Source of the DNA: Streptococcus suis
GTDB lineage: Bacteria; Bacillota; Bacilli; Lactobacillales; Streptococcaceae
NCBI RefSeq assembly: GCF_002960445.1
Contig: NZ_POJD01000287.1
Span: 1-64,000, forward strand
Length of the DNA stretch: 64,000 nucleotides
Direction: 5' to 3'
Below are positions 1 through 9,151 of the stretch, in pieces; within the stretch, counting starts at the first letter, position 1, and each line of letters starts with the position of its first letter. The notes under the pieces are model-generated. The model was not told the origin of the DNA and ran no database searches. It worked only from the letters and a program-made list of their open reading frames with translations. The position numbers and the translations under genes are program-made.

Positions 1-231
1 TCTTTTTTACACGAAACCTTAGTCCAAAAGAAAACAATTTTCTTATTTTGACTATTGAACTCAACATATTTTTCATCAAATACCTTGATAGACTTGACAA
101 ATGGTAGAAAAGATGCCCTCATCCGACTGAATAGGAAGCACTTCCTCCATACCAATGAAACAATAACATGCTCCAACAAAACTTAATAGGATAGAAAGCC
201 CAATCACAAACCAATTCCATACTCTCTTCAT
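1..231 (-). pseudogene. Small membrane-anchored protein gene with a frame change, cut by the left edge
   Basis: An ATG at 231 lies just behind a strong GGAGG site. It opens a 51-codon frame ending at a TGA at 78-76. Residues 5-26 form one hydrophobic segment (WNWFVIGLSILLSFVGACYC), then the frame runs into a short polar tail. A second frame, open from an ATG at 122 to the window edge, reads like real protein: it includes VFDEKYVEF and then KKIVFFWTKVSCKK. A one-base slip in the T-run near 110-115 would join the two into one membrane-anchored protein. The hydrophobic strand followed by W and C is reminiscent of a thioredoxin-like fold, but the Cys motif itself lies outside the window. It could be a frameshifted gene, a sequencing error or two overlapping small genes. 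Confidence 0.45.
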
Positions 232-261
232 AGCAAACCTCCGTTTTATATAGTATAACAG

Positions 262-284
262 AAAAAGACTAGGAAACCTAGTCT
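262..284 (-). terminator. Rho-independent terminator after the DUF896 gene
   Basis: AGACTAGG (266-273) and CCTAGTCT (277-284) form an 8-bp stem with a 3-nt loop. On the minus strand it is followed by five T. On the plus strand a T-tract at 292-299 lies a little further out, so it may act in both directions. Confidence 0.8.
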
Positions 285-312
285 TCGCTTGTTTTTTTTA
301 GTAATCTTATTC

Positions 313-570
313 TTAGGAATTTGGATCATCCAAACTACGTCCATGCAAGCCTTTTTCACGTTGGACTTGACGAAGTTTTTCAGGCGTCACATCATTACCG
401 TCCTCATCGACTACCTTGATGCCTTCGATATGGGCACGCACGCTACGGCGGTAGCCCTCGATGTACTCCTCACGAAGAGCTGCTTGTTCCTGCAACTCCT
501 CCTCTGTCAAGCCTTCCGCCTTTTTCTTGCGGGCCAGTTCATTGATGCGATCGATTTTTGCTTGTTCCAT
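313..570 (-). CDS. DUF896 family protein (YnzC-like)
   Basis: This 85-residue protein begins [20 protein letters not shown] and continues with [17 protein letters not shown], the helical hairpin typical of the DUF896/UPF0291 family (B. subtilis YnzC). It is short, highly charged and soluble. The molecular function of the family is unknown; it is common in Firmicutes. It lies 9 nt downstream of glyS on the same strand and is followed by a terminator, so it is probably the last gene of the glyQ-glyS transcript. Family call is firm, role unknown. Confidence 0.9.
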   Translation of the reverse strand: MEQAKIDRINELARKKKAEGLTEEELQEQAALREEYIEGYRRSVRAHIEGIKVVDEDGNDVTPEKLRQVQREKGLHGRSLDDPNS

Positions 571-579
571 GAATGCCTC

Positions 580-2616
580 CTACTTACTATTCAAGAGATT
601 GAAGACCGCCACAGCACTTGCCTTATCCGCCAGAGCTTTCAAGAGAGCCAAGCGGTTGGCTTTGACTGCTGCGTCATCTGCCATAACCATGGTATTGTCG
701 AAGAAGGCCGCGATGACTGGGCTAAGAGCAAATAGCTTGTCCAAGTTGCCCGCCATGTCTTCTGTCAACTCCAAGCTCGCCACTGCAGCAGCAAGGGCTT
801 TTTCCTGGTCGTTTTCGAAGAGGGCCTCATCAATGACAGTCGCCTCCGCCTTTTCAGCCAAGTTGAAGACACGTGACAAGTTTTCCACGGCTTCCTTATA
901 GTCAGCCTCTTTTGATTTTTGGAAAATAGCAGAGCTGGCTGCCAGTTGTAGTCTGACCACAAAGGTTGAGCTGGCAAGTACAGCCTCACGGATGTCTTTC
1001 GGAATCGCCTTATCCATCATCTTCTCTACACGAGCACGGATAAAGTCCATCACAGCTGGCTGGTTGTCATAGGTCAAGCTAGCAAAGTTCAAGCTGTAGA
1101 GCTCCGCAATCAACTGATCCAATGGAATTTCCCAACCAAATGCTTCCAAAATCCGCACGATACCCTGTGTCGCACGACGAAGAGCGTAAGGGTCGTTTGA
1201 GCCAGACGGAATCAAACCAACTGAGAAGAAGGATAGAAGGGTATCGAATTTGTCAGCCAGTGCCAAGACCGCACCAACCTTGCTCTCAGGCAATTCGCCC
1301 TCTGCAGAGTTAGGAAGATAGTGCTCACGGATAGCTACTGCCACCGCAGGTTTTTCCCCTGCAAGCAGGGCATACTTCTCACCCATGATCCCTTGTAATT
1401 CGTCAAACTCGCCGACCATACCTGTCAAGAGGTCAAACTTGTAGATGTCCGCCGCACGTGCCACATCCGATTTTTCATCTGCAGACAAACCTGCCAAGTC
1501 AGCCAGTTTTTCTGCGATAACTTTGGTGCGTTCCATGTGCTCGTAAAGTGAGCCGATTTTCTCATGGAAGGTCACGACTTTGAGGCGTTCTACCAAGTCG
1601 GCAATCTTGAGTTTTTGGTCCTCACGCCAGAAGAACTCACCGTCTTCCAGACGAGCCACCAAAACTTTTTCATTTCCTTTGATGACATTGTCAAGGTGCT
1701 GGTCGTTCCCGTTGCGGACGGAGATGAAGTTTGGCAAGAGTTTGCCAGACTTATCACGCACCACAAAGTAGCGCTGGTGGTTTTTCATGGAAGTCACCAA
1801 GACTTCTTCTGGCACTTCCAAATACTTGGTATCAAAGGAGCCCATAAAGGCAGTTGGGTACTCGACCAGGTTGAGAACTTCATTGAGCAGATCTTCATCA
1901 ATCTCAACCGTCACATTGTGTTTGTCCTCGATAGCCTTGATTTGCTCAACAATCATATTTTGACGCTCTGCAGGATCTGTAATGACAAACTGTTCACGCA
2001 AGTCTGCCTCGTAAGAATCTGCACTTGCAATCTCAGTTTCATTTCCAAGGAAACGATGACCACGGCTGATGCGAGCGGATGTAATGTCCAAGAAATCCAT
2101 ATCCAGTGCCTCATCGTCCAAGAGAACCGTCAAGGTGTGGACAGGACGGATGTAGGAGAATTTGTTGGACGCCCAGTTCATGCTGACTGGGAAGGTCATA
2201 GCCTTCAAGACCTCTGGAATGCCCGCAAAGACTGCCTTAGCTGGCTGACCAGCTTCGTGTTTGGTCACATAGACATACTCTTCGCCCTTGATCTCGCGGA
2301 ATTCGATGTCCGCTGTCGTCAAGCCTTTGCCACGGACAAAACCTTCAGCCGCCTTGGTGAAGTTTCCGTCTGCGTCCAAGGCAATTTTCTTAGCAGGACC
2401 CTTGAAATCTTCCGTCAAGTCAGTCTGCTGGTCTGCCAAACCACGGACACGCACAGCCAAACGGCGTGGTGTTGAAAAGATATCGATGCTATCAAAAGCC
2501 AAACGGTTGTCTGCCAAAAAAGTCGCCATGCGGTCACGCAACTGGTGCATGGCTGGGGTTACGATGTAGGCAGGGATTTCTTCCAAGCCAAGTTCAACAA
2601 GTAAATTCTTTGTCAT
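580..2616 (-). CDS. glyS: Glycine--tRNA ligase beta subunit
   Basis: 678 residues, the normal length for GlyRS beta. The N-terminus ([19 protein letters not shown]) is the conserved start of the family. The middle carries the HD-like region, and the last ~150 residues match the DALR-type anticodon-binding domain. With GlyQ it forms the bacterial alpha2-beta2 enzyme that charges tRNA-Gly in the cytoplasm. Its ATG shares one base with the glyQ stop codon (TAATG), so the two are translationally coupled. Expression should be controlled by the T-box leader upstream of glyQ. Confidence 0.97.
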   Translation of the reverse strand: MTKNLLVELGLEEIPAYIVTPAMHQLRDRMATFLADNRLAFDSIDIFSTPRRLAVRVRGLADQQTDLTEDFKGPAKKIALDADGNFTKAAEGFVRGKGLTTADIEFREIKGEEYVYVTKHEAGQPAKAVFAGIPEVLKAMTFPVSMNWASNKFSYIRPVHTLTVLLDDEALDMDFLDITSARISRGHRFLGNETEIASADSYEADLREQFVITDPAERQNMIVEQIKAIEDKHNVTVEIDEDLLNEVLNLVEYPTAFMGSFDTKYLEVPEEVLVTSMKNHQRYFVVRDKSGKLLPNFISVRNGNDQHLDNVIKGNEKVLVARLEDGEFFWREDQKLKIADLVERLKVVTFHEKIGSLYEHMERTKVIAEKLADLAGLSADEKSDVARAADIYKFDLLTGMVGEFDELQGIMGEKYALLAGEKPAVAVAIREHYLPNSAEGELPESKVGAVLALADKFDTLLSFFSVGLIPSGSNDPYALRRATQGIVRILEAFGWEIPLDQLIAELYSLNFASLTYDNQPAVMDFIRARVEKMMDKAIPKDIREAVLASSTFVVRLQLAASSAIFQKSKEADYKEAVENLSRVFNLAEKAEATVIDEALFENDQEKALAAAVASLELTEDMAGNLDKLFALSPVIAAFFDNTMVMADDAAVKANRLALLKALADKASAVAVFNLLNSK

Positions 2617-3533
2617 TATTCTGCGTCCTCCTTCAACAATTCTGCTCGTGTTGCTTCGTCTAAAAGTGGGAAGCCCAGTTTCTTGCGCTCTGCCACAAAG
2701 GTCTTGGCAACGACACGAGCAAGGTTACGGATACGGGCAATGTAGCCTGCACGCTCGGTTACAGACACAGCTCCACGCGCATCCAACAGGTTAAAGGTAT
2801 GAGAACATTTGAGCACATAGTCAAAGGCTGGGTGAACCAAGCCTTCTTCCAGAGCGCGCTCTGCTTCTTTTTCAAACTTAGTGAAGTTTTCAAGGAGCAT
2901 ATCTTGGTCCGATACTTCAAAGGAATATTTTGAATGCTCATACTCTGGCTGGATAAAGATTTCACCGTATTTGACACCGTCTGCCCACTCGATATCGTAA
3001 ACGGAGTCAACCTCTTGAATGTAAGAAGCCAGACGCTCCAAACCATAGGTTACTTCGGCTGTGACAGGACCTGTCGCCAAACCACCAACCTGTTGGAAAT
3101 AGGTAAACTGCGTGATTTCCATACCGTCCAACCAAACTTCCCAGCCCAGACCAGCTGAGCCTGTTGATGGGTTTTCCCAGTTATCCTCAACGAAACGAAT
3201 GTCGTGTTCCAAAGGATTGATGCCCAAACGCTCCAAAGATTCCAAGTAGAGTTCTTGGATATTAGATGGAGATGGTTTCATGACCACTTGGAATTGGTGG
3301 TGCTGATACAAACGGTTTGGGTTTTCCCCGTAACGACCATCCGCAGGACGACGAGATGGCTCTACATAAGCCGCATTCCATGGCTCAGGACCGATAGCAC
3401 GCAAGAAAGTGTAGGGACTCATGGTACCCGCACCCTTCTCCGTATCATAGGCCTGCATGAGCAAGCACCCCTGCTCATTCCAAAATTGTTGTAAAGTCAG
3501 GATAATTTCCTGAAAGGTAAGTTTTTTAGACAT
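2616..3533 (-). CDS. glyQ: Glycine--tRNA ligase alpha subunit
   Basis: 305 residues, with the class II catalytic core of bacterial GlyRS alpha. The N-terminus ([19 protein letters not shown]) and the [20 protein letters not shown] motif are signatures of the family. It activates glycine and transfers it to tRNA-Gly together with GlyS. The start at 3533 is supported by a purine-rich RBS (GAAGGAAG) about 5 nt upstream. Unusually, a near-copy of the first codons, with its own RBS, lies 176 nt upstream, between the T-box and this start. Confidence 0.97.
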   Translation of the reverse strand: MSKKLTFQEIILTLQQFWNEQGCLLMQAYDTEKGAGTMSPYTFLRAIGPEPWNAAYVEPSRRPADGRYGENPNRLYQHHQFQVVMKPSPSNIQELYLESLERLGINPLEHDIRFVEDNWENPSTGSAGLGWEVWLDGMEITQFTYFQQVGGLATGPVTAEVTYGLERLASYIQEVDSVYDIEWADGVKYGEIFIQPEYEHSKYSFEVSDQDMLLENFTKFEKEAERALEEGLVHPAFDYVLKCSHTFNLLDARGAVSVTERAGYIARIRNLARVVAKTFVAERKKLGFPLLDEATRAELLKEDAE

Positions 3534-3535
3534 AT

Positions 3536-3711
3536 TCTTCCTTCTTTCTATTTTAAATAATCTTGCGACGTGAGCCTTCCTAGCCGATATTGCTAGGAAA
3601 GGCGAACTAGTACAGCGTCTAGCTCAATCGCACTAGCGATGAGCGTGTGGCAATTCGACTGAAAGGAGACGATGCCACTGACGATGTGAAATGTAAGTTT
3701 TTTAGACATAT
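3536..3711 (-). repeat. Insertion with duplicated glyQ start (decoy reading frame 3593-3709)
   Basis: Positions 3511-3535 (the glyQ start) and 3687-3711 are 25-nt direct repeats differing at one base. Between them lie about 150 nt of unrelated sequence containing a CCTAGC/GCTAGG hairpin (3579-3597). The upstream copy keeps a GGAG RBS and an ATG at 3709. It runs MSKKLTFH and then 38 codons in all to a TAG at 3595-3593. The arrangement looks like a short element inserted in the glyQ start with target duplication, after which the inner copy regained an RBS. I recall similar C-terminal peptide sequences in other S. suis small ORFs, which would fit a repeat family, but cannot verify that here. Confidence 0.6.
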
Positions 3712-3719
3712 ATTTTCTC

Positions 3720-3940
3720 CGTTTTTGTTAGACAGACAAAAAGAACCACATTCTCTTCCCCTGTCAGCAGACATAGGGGCGTTGAGAACGCGGTTCCACC
3801 CTAATTTATTACTTCATTTATATGATTGATAAGTAGTCGGATGAGGTCACGACTGGGAAAGCGCCAATTATTTCAAGACTGGCTTGGCTTCCACTCTCCC
3901 AAGCTCGCTAGACAGGCTTTTGAAACAACCTTCTTTCATG
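3720..3940 (-). promoter_or_regulatory. Glycine T-box riboswitch leader of glyQS
   Basis: The canonical T-box sequence AGGGTGGAACCGCG occupies 3802-3789. The competing terminator pairs 3796-3784 with 3755-3743 (13-nt arms enclosing a smaller CCCC/GGGG hairpin at 3758-3779), followed by five T at 3742-3738. Upstream is about 140 nt of stem I sequence; a GGC in it is a possible glycine specifier, but I could not fold it reliably. In this family uncharged tRNA-Gly binds the leader, stabilises the antiterminator and lets transcription enter glyQS. Confidence 0.93.
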
Positions 3941-3946
3941 CTTAGT

Positions 3947-3975
3947 ATTGTAGCAGAAAAAGAATATTTTGTCCA
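3947..3975 (-). promoter_or_regulatory. Promoter of the glyQS T-box leader
   Basis: TGGACA (3975-3970) and TACAAT (3952-3947) are separated by exactly 17 nt on the minus strand. This places the transcript start at about 3940, just before the T-box leader. Confidence 0.8.
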
Positions 3976-3996
3976 GAAAGAGCACTATTTATCCGA

Positions 3997-4701
3997 TTAT
4001 AAACCCATAGTAGGACTGTTGTAATCCAATAGATATTTTTCTGGCAATACTCCCAAGAATTTTTCTGCCTGTTGACTGATAAAATCTAGGGCATTTTCCA
4101 AATCCTCTACTCTATCAGAATTGACCAGTTCCATAACCAAGAAAGCATTCTTCGTGCTATCTGTAATCATGGTCCGCTCACCATCACGCCAGTTGAAACA
4201 GCGACAAACTGCTCCTTTATCATCCTTGTAGCAAACTTCCCCTGGTAGAGTTGGATTATTGGTTTCATCACCAATGAGATAGAATTCATCCCCACCCTCA
4301 GTGACCGTTAGTTGAAGATCGCCTACAAATGTATCTAAATCTTCAGCACCACATGGAAGACCGAAACGCAAACTTGCCGCATTATAGATATCCACTAGCG
4401 GAGAGATAGTTGAAACTGGACGGTCACTAGCAGAACGCTTCAAAAGGGCTTCGATACTAGAACGTGCGCCTTTTTTTGTTTTAAATTTTTGATAGGCTTG
4501 ACGATATGTACGAATGACCTCGTTCTCACTAAAGGTATCTTCCGTAAGAAATTTCTGGGCAATTCCGTTGCTTTCTTCCAGTAATTTCACTAATTCATCA
4601 GGTGATTGCGCCGGCGTTTTATACCCCTTCAATAATAGCACTCCTATTTTTGCATCTGGAAATAAACTCCAAAACGATGAATCAACAATAAATTGTGACA
4701 T
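3997..4701 (-). CDS. B3/B4 tRNA-binding domain protein
   Basis: 234 residues. The centre (SISPLVDIYNAASLRFGLPCGAEDLD split over the domain) and the later WRDGERTMIT region match the B3/B4 domain otherwise found in the beta subunit of phenylalanyl-tRNA synthetase, where it edits mischarged tRNA. Free-standing B3/B4 proteins are widespread in Firmicutes; a trans-editing or amino-acid sensing role is an inference. It is monocistronic, with its own promoter and an attenuator-like leader hairpin. RBS AGGAG lies 8 nt before the ATG. Confidence 0.85.
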   Translation of the reverse strand: MSQFIVDSSFWSLFPDAKIGVLLLKGYKTPAQSPDELVKLLEESNGIAQKFLTEDTFSENEVIRTYRQAYQKFKTKKGARSSIEALLKRSASDRPVSTISPLVDIYNAASLRFGLPCGAEDLDTFVGDLQLTVTEGGDEFYLIGDETNNPTLPGEVCYKDDKGAVCRCFNWRDGERTMITDSTKNAFLVMELVNSDRVEDLENALDFISQQAEKFLGVLPEKYLLDYNSPTMGL

Positions 4702-4720
4702 ATTCTCACTCCTTTTATAG

Positions 4721-4782
4721 AAAAATCAGCACCCTATGAACATCTTCTAAGACCTAACGATGTTCATAAAATGCTGTTGCAT
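4721..4782 (-). promoter_or_regulatory. Attenuator-like hairpin with an 11-codon leader peptide
   Basis: Between the promoter and the B3/B4 gene lies a long hairpin (4727-4776): outer arms CAGCA/TGCTG and inner arms ATGAACATC/GATGTTCAT. On the minus strand it is followed by ATTTTT, which makes it a plausible intrinsic terminator upstream of the RBS. A short frame starts at an ATG at 4782, encodes MQQHFMNIVRS and stops in the hairpin loop. Translation of that peptide could open the hairpin. No T-box consensus is present. Confidence 0.55.
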
Positions 4783-4817
4783 GACTACCCGATGGCAGTG
4801 TTTATTTAATTAAATTT

Positions 4818-4846
4818 ATTGTATAAAAATGCTTTAAATAAGTCAA
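4818..4846 (-). promoter_or_regulatory. Promoter of the B3/B4 domain gene
   Basis: TTGACT (4846-4841), 17-nt spacer, TACAAT (4823-4818): near-consensus sigma-70 type promoter. Confidence 0.8.
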
Positions 4847-4882
4847 GGACTTTCCAAAATTTGAAAAAACACGGCAATATTT

Positions 4883-5575
4883 CTATCTATGACTAATCTT
4901 TCTGGTCAAGAAATCACCAATGAATTGAATGGCAAAGATGATAACCAAAATCAAAAGAGTTGCTAAAAAGGTCACATCATCATTGTAGCGCAGGTAACCG
5001 TAGGATAGTGCAACCTGCCCCAAACCACCTGCTCCGATGGCTCCTGCCATGGCAGTGTAGCCCACCAATGAAACCAGGGTCAAGGTTGTCACACGAATCA
5101 AGTCAGGCAGTCCCTCACGCAGATAGACAAGGACTATATCCCAGAAAGTCGCACCTGATGCCTGAGCTGCCTCAATGACACCACGGTCCAATTCTGACAA
5201 GACCACTTCAACCTGACGGGCAAAGAAAGGAAAGACTGACAGGGCTAGAGGCACCAAGGCTGCCTCTGTACCAATGGTTTTGCCAACAATAATTTTGGTT
5301 AAGGGAGAAATCGCCGCCAACAAGATAATAAAGGGAATGGCACGGAAAATCGAAGCCACCTTGTCCAAAATCCAGTAGGCAGTCTTATTAGCAATGACCC
5401 CACGTGGACCTGTCAGAACTAAGAACAAACCGGATACCAAGCCCATAAAACCACCAAAAGCAAAGGAAACAAAGGTCATATAAAGAGTCAAATTAAAATG
5501 TGTTAACCAACCTGTCTGACCATCCCAGCCCAATTTATAAATATCTGGAAAATTCGTTTGAATCCATTCTAACAT
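4883..5575 (-). CDS. metI: Methionine ABC transporter permease
   Basis: 230 residues with about five hydrophobic segments and the binding-protein-dependent permease signature around EAAQASGATFWDIVLVYLREGLP, which contacts the ATPase. It is the membrane subunit of the MetNIQ D/L-methionine importer. Its ATG directly abuts the metN stop codon, so the pair is translationally coupled. Last gene of the metQ / M20 / metN / metI set. The family assignment is firm; the substrate follows from the NIL domain in MetN and the nearby metEF. Confidence 0.93.
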   Translation of the reverse strand: MLEWIQTNFPDIYKLGWDGQTGWLTHFNLTLYMTFVSFAFGGFMGLVSGLFLVLTGPRGVIANKTAYWILDKVASIFRAIPFIILLAAISPLTKIIVGKTIGTEAALVPLALSVFPFFARQVEVVLSELDRGVIEAAQASGATFWDIVLVYLREGLPDLIRVTTLTLVSLVGYTAMAGAIGAGGLGQVALSYGYLRYNDDVTFLATLLILVIIFAIQFIGDFLTRKISHR

Positions 5576-6640
5576 CTAGTTCGCTCCTTTCAAAATCGTC
5601 ACTTCTACACGGGCCTCTGTCACAGCTTCTAAAGCACGGTGTAACTGTCCAGGTTCTCCTGAGAGAATGACTACCATTTCACCGACTGGCGTATGGTCCA
5701 ATATCTCAATATTACCATACAAAATATTGGCAGACACTTGATAGAATTTATATAAGTCATTGACAATCGCCGTATCCGTATTGGAACCAGCATACTTGAG
5801 TTGTACTAAAATGCTATTTTCAGGTAAATTCTGAACAATATCCTGCTGGTAAATTTTCACCAAGGCCTCATCAATTCCTGTTGCTGTTTTGATGAAATCC
5901 TGAGTCAATTCTTCTTCTGGATGTGAGAAGATTTCTAACACCGATCCCTCTTCAATCAAGCGACCATCCTGCATAACAGCCACACGGTTACAAATATCTT
6001 TTACAATCTGCATCTCATGGGTGATCATTACAATGGTCAAGCCCAATTTTTCATTCAATTCCTGCAAGAGTGCTAAAATTTGCTTAGTCGTTTTCGGATC
6101 CAAGGCAGAAGTTGACTCATCTGAAATCAAGATTTTAGGATCATTTGCCAAGGCACGCGCAATGGCAACACGTTGCTTTTGACCACCGGACAACTGAGCT
6201 GGATAGTTTTCAGCACGGTCAGAAAGCCCAACCAAGTCCAAGAGTTTGGCTACTTTTTCCTTCTTCTCTTCCTTGCTCAAACCCGAATGCTTAAGGGCAA
6301 AGGCTACGTTTTCTTCTGCCGTCATCTGCGCCATCAGATTGAAATGCTGGAAAATCATGCCAATCTCACGACGTTTGCTTCGCAATTGAGCTGGGGTCAG
6401 AGTAACCTTGTCCCCCTCGTAAATCACATCTTCATCAACGGTAATCTTACCCGCAGACGGCACCTGCAATAAATTGATGACGCGGACAAGGGTAGATTTA
6501 CCAGCTCCAGAATACCCTACGATACCGTAAATATCCCCTTGATTGATATGAATGGTCACATCCTTGACCGCTTCAATGGTCCGTTTTTTCTGCTGGAAAG
6601 TTACATCAATATTATCTAGCTTAATCATTTCCTTACTCAT
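5576..6640 (-). CDS. metN: Methionine ABC transporter ATP-binding protein
   Basis: 354 residues. Walker A is GYSGAGKST (residues 42-50), the signature LSGGQKQR starts at residue 150, and Walker B is ILISDE at about 170. The C-terminal ~80 residues form a NIL (ACT-like) domain, which in MetN binds methionine and inhibits transport when the internal pool is high. The ATPase works with MetI and the lipoprotein MetQ at the cytoplasmic membrane. The start overlaps the end of the upstream M20 gene by 8 nt. Confidence 0.95.
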   Translation of the reverse strand: MSKEMIKLDNIDVTFQQKKRTIEAVKDVTIHINQGDIYGIVGYSGAGKSTLVRVINLLQVPSAGKITVDEDVIYEGDKVTLTPAQLRSKRREIGMIFQHFNLMAQMTAEENVAFALKHSGLSKEEKKEKVAKLLDLVGLSDRAENYPAQLSGGQKQRVAIARALANDPKILISDESTSALDPKTTKQILALLQELNEKLGLTIVMITHEMQIVKDICNRVAVMQDGRLIEEGSVLEIFSHPEEELTQDFIKTATGIDEALVKIYQQDIVQNLPENSILVQLKYAGSNTDTAIVNDLYKFYQVSANILYGNIEILDHTPVGEMVVILSGEPGQLHRALEAVTEARVEVTILKGAN

Positions 6641-8000
6641 AACTTGCTATTAACTCCTCTACTAATTCAACATGGCTATAGTAGTCAGCAATGCTGACAT
6701 TCTCATCACCTGCATGGTCACGACTGTTGGCATTACCCAGACCAAAGCCCGCAATCGGTACTCCTAAAGCATGAAAGACGGTGTGCATTGGTCCAGTACC
6801 TGGCGAGGTAGGTAAAACTGCCACACCCTCTGGGGTCAACTTTTTAGCCAATTCAATCACATTGACAATGGCTGGAGCTGACATATCACTTCGATAACTC
6901 TTTTCACCCAAGGTAAAGATAACTTCTACCTGTTCAAAACCATGCTTAGCTAAATGCTGACGAATTTTTTCCAAAACATCATGGGGGTCCAAACCTGGCA
7001 CCAAACGAACTTCCATCTTAGCAGAAGCCTGAGCTGGAATGATGGTCTTGACACCTTGACCAAGGTAACCTGTCGATAAACCTTCGATAGTGATTGAAGG
7101 CTCAAAATATAAACGCTTGAGAAACTCGCGCCGTTCCTCTACCAAAGTAGGCAGTGTTAGACCATAAATCTCCTTCATAGACTGACTGGTCGCAAGAGCA
7201 AATTCCTCCACCAAGGCCAGTTCACGTTCATTTGGTTCTTGAACTTGTTCGTAAATACCATCTACCAAGATTCGTCCATCTGCCGCTCTCATGGATTGAA
7301 GAGCTGACAACAAATACCAACTTGCCGAATCAATAACTCCTCCATAAGAAGAATGAATGTCCAAGTCAGCTGATTTAACCTGAAGATCGAAGGTCACAAT
7401 TCCCTTATTGCCCCCAGCAATTTCTAGCTGATGCAAGCTATTGCGATGCCCCTGCTCCCAGACCAGCAAATCAGCACCAATCAAGTGTTCTTTGTATTTT
7501 GAAAGATACTTATCCAAGTCGACAGAAGCTGACTCCTCTGCCCCTTCCATAATAAAAATCACATTGACTGGTAAATGGCCATTCTGTCTAGACTGATATT
7601 TTTTCAAGGCCGACAGACGAGCTGTGATATGGCCCTTATCATCATCCACCCCACGACCATAGATATAGCCATCAGAAACAGTCAATTCAAAGGGTTTACC
7701 CTTCTCCCAGACCTGATCGGCATCAGCAGGAACAGTGTCATAGTGATTGTAAAAAATCAAGGTTTTGGCATTTGGAACACTTGCCTCAAACCTAGCCATG
7801 ACAAATGGCGCTGCGTAGCTGTCATCTAAAACAACAGTTGCCCCAGCCTCTTCAAACATTTCTTTCAAATAAGTGGCTACATCCAGTAAACCAATCTGTT
7901 GAGCAAAGATGGATTTCTTTGAAATCAAGACTTTTAATTTTTCAAAATAGGTCTGAATAATCGCATCTTGCTCAAAAGCTTGAATTTTCACTTCTGACAT
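6633..8000 (-). CDS. M20 family metallo-hydrolase of the methionine operon
   Basis: 455 residues from the ATG at 8000, chosen because AGGAGAAGAT lies directly in front; an upstream extension to 8036 has no RBS. The dinuclear-zinc M20 motifs are all present: [26 protein letters not shown] and the dimerisation-domain HSSYGG, then a C-terminal GTGPMH and HAGDENV histidine. M20 enzymes remove acyl groups or cleave dipeptides. Its place between metQ and metN suggests release of methionine from a methionine dipeptide or an N-acyl-methionine taken up by the importer. That substrate is an inference from context. Confidence 0.88.
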   Translation of the reverse strand: MSEVKIQAFEQDAIIQTYFEKLKVLISKKSIFAQQIGLLDVATYLKEMFEEAGATVVLDDSYAAPFVMARFEASVPNAKTLIFYNHYDTVPADADQVWEKGKPFELTVSDGYIYGRGVDDDKGHITARLSALKKYQSRQNGHLPVNVIFIMEGAEESASVDLDKYLSKYKEHLIGADLLVWEQGHRNSLHQLEIAGGNKGIVTFDLQVKSADLDIHSSYGGVIDSASWYLLSALQSMRAADGRILVDGIYEQVQEPNERELALVEEFALATSQSMKEIYGLTLPTLVEERREFLKRLYFEPSITIEGLSTGYLGQGVKTIIPAQASAKMEVRLVPGLDPHDVLEKIRQHLAKHGFEQVEVIFTLGEKSYRSDMSAPAIVNVIELAKKLTPEGVAVLPTSPGTGPMHTVFHALGVPIAGFGLGNANSRDHAGDENVSIADYYSHVELVEELIASYE

Positions 8001-8138
8001 ATCTTCTCCTCTATCCAATCTACTAACCACAATCAAAAATACTATACTATTTCTAACTTTAGTTAAGAGATTGTCTTATCTCTATAAAAACAGATAGAGG
8101 GCTGAACAATTCTGTCCAGTCCTCGACCTATTTGCATT

Positions 8139-8993
8139 TTACCAAACTGGCTCATCCATACCGTCAGATGTTGTTTCAATAACTTCACGAACTTCATCTG
8201 TGTGGTAAGCAGCAACGATTTTCTTAATCGCTTCAGCTTGTTCTGATTTTTCCCAATCACTACGAGCCGCAATCAAGTTATACCATTGTGCTGAGTTTTC
8301 ATCTTTTTGCTCTTTATAAAGGGCATTTTTGTAATCCAAACCAGCTTCCAATACGAAAGTGTTGTTTACAACCGCTGCATCAACTGAGCTAAGTGAGCTT
8401 GCTGTTTGGCTCGCATCCAACTCAGTAATCTTCAAGTTTTTCTTGTTTTCAGTAATGTCAGCAATCGTTGCCAATTCTGTACCAGATACACCAACCTTGA
8501 TCAAACCTGCTGCTTGAAGAAGGTAAAGGGCACGGCTTTCGTTTGTTGGGTCATTTGGAACCGCAATTTCTGCACCATCAGGAATTTCTTCCACTTTCGT
8601 GTACTTGTTTTTACCATCAGCTGTACCTGAGTAAAGACGGATTGGTGAGATATAAGTATCCGCAATAGCCACCAAATCTTCACCGTTTTCTTGATTCCAG
8701 TTATTCAAGAAGTTGTAGTGCTGGAATGCGTTGATGTCTACTTCATTTTCAGCTACTGCCTTGTTTGGCTGTGAATAGTCCGTAAATTGAGTGAACTCCA
8801 ATTTCACTTCATCACCAAGAATTTCTTGGATTTTGTTCCAACGTGCTTCTTCTGATTCGCTCAAGCTCATCACACCAACACGAACAGTTGTCGCTGAACC
8901 TGCAGCCTCATTTGAAGTTGAGCTACCACACGCAGCAAGAACACCTACTGACAAGGCAGCTGCTGCTAAACTAAACAATTTTTTTAATTTCAT
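8139..8993 (-). CDS. metQ: Methionine-binding lipoprotein
   Basis: 284 residues. It has a lipoprotein signal peptide with lipobox VLAAC, with the lipidated Cys at residue 22. The mature part matches the NlpA/MetQ family (VGVMSLSESEEARW, AFQHYNFLNNW, AVPNDPTNESRALYLLQ). It is anchored on the outer face of the membrane and delivers methionine to MetNI. It is the first gene of its operon; a dyad resembling the streptococcal MET-box lies about 80 nt upstream. Confidence 0.95.
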   Translation of the reverse strand: MKLKKLFSLAAAALSVGVLAACGSSTSNEAAGSATTVRVGVMSLSESEEARWNKIQEILGDEVKLEFTQFTDYSQPNKAVAENEVDINAFQHYNFLNNWNQENGEDLVAIADTYISPIRLYSGTADGKNKYTKVEEIPDGAEIAVPNDPTNESRALYLLQAAGLIKVGVSGTELATIADITENKKNLKITELDASQTASSLSSVDAAVVNNTFVLEAGLDYKNALYKEQKDENSAQWYNLIAARSDWEKSEQAEAIKKIVAAYHTDEVREVIETTSDGMDEPVW

Positions 8994-9074
8994 AAGAATA
9001 TCTCCTTAATTTTTGAACTGAAACTATCTTAACACAGAAAAGACTATCTGGCTAATTGGCTTTTTTTATAGAAT

Positions 9075-9095
9075 GTTATAACTTTTACTTATAAC
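9075..9095 (-). promoter_or_regulatory. MET-box-like operator upstream of metQ
   Basis: A perfect dyad: GTTATAA (9075-9081) and TTATAAC (9089-9095) around a 7-nt centre. On the metQ strand, 17 of its 21 positions equal those of the dyad upstream of metE at 10113-10133. The streptococcal LysR regulator MtaR/MetR is known to use A/T-rich dyads of the form TATAGTT-n4-ACTATA at methionine genes, so this is a good candidate operator. Confidence 0.65.
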
Positions 9096-9126
9096 AAATA
9101 CCCTTGCAATTATAAGGATTGATAAT

Positions 9127-9151
9127 AAAAAGAGGGAAGTCATTTCCCTCT
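9127..9151 (-). terminator. Terminator of the glutamine amidotransferase-like gene
   Basis: AGAGGGAA (9131-9138) pairs with TTCCCTCT (9144-9151); on the minus strand the stem is followed by TTTTATT. The hairpin begins at the stop codon. Confidence 0.8.

Noticed and set aside
1564..2475. 303-codon open frame on the plus strand
   Set aside because: It is antisense to glyS, has no RBS or promoter and shows no family resemblance; glyS is certain.
4721..4823. T-box leader for the B3/B4 gene
   Set aside because: No TGGNACCGCG core, unlike the true T-boxes at 3789 and 20091.
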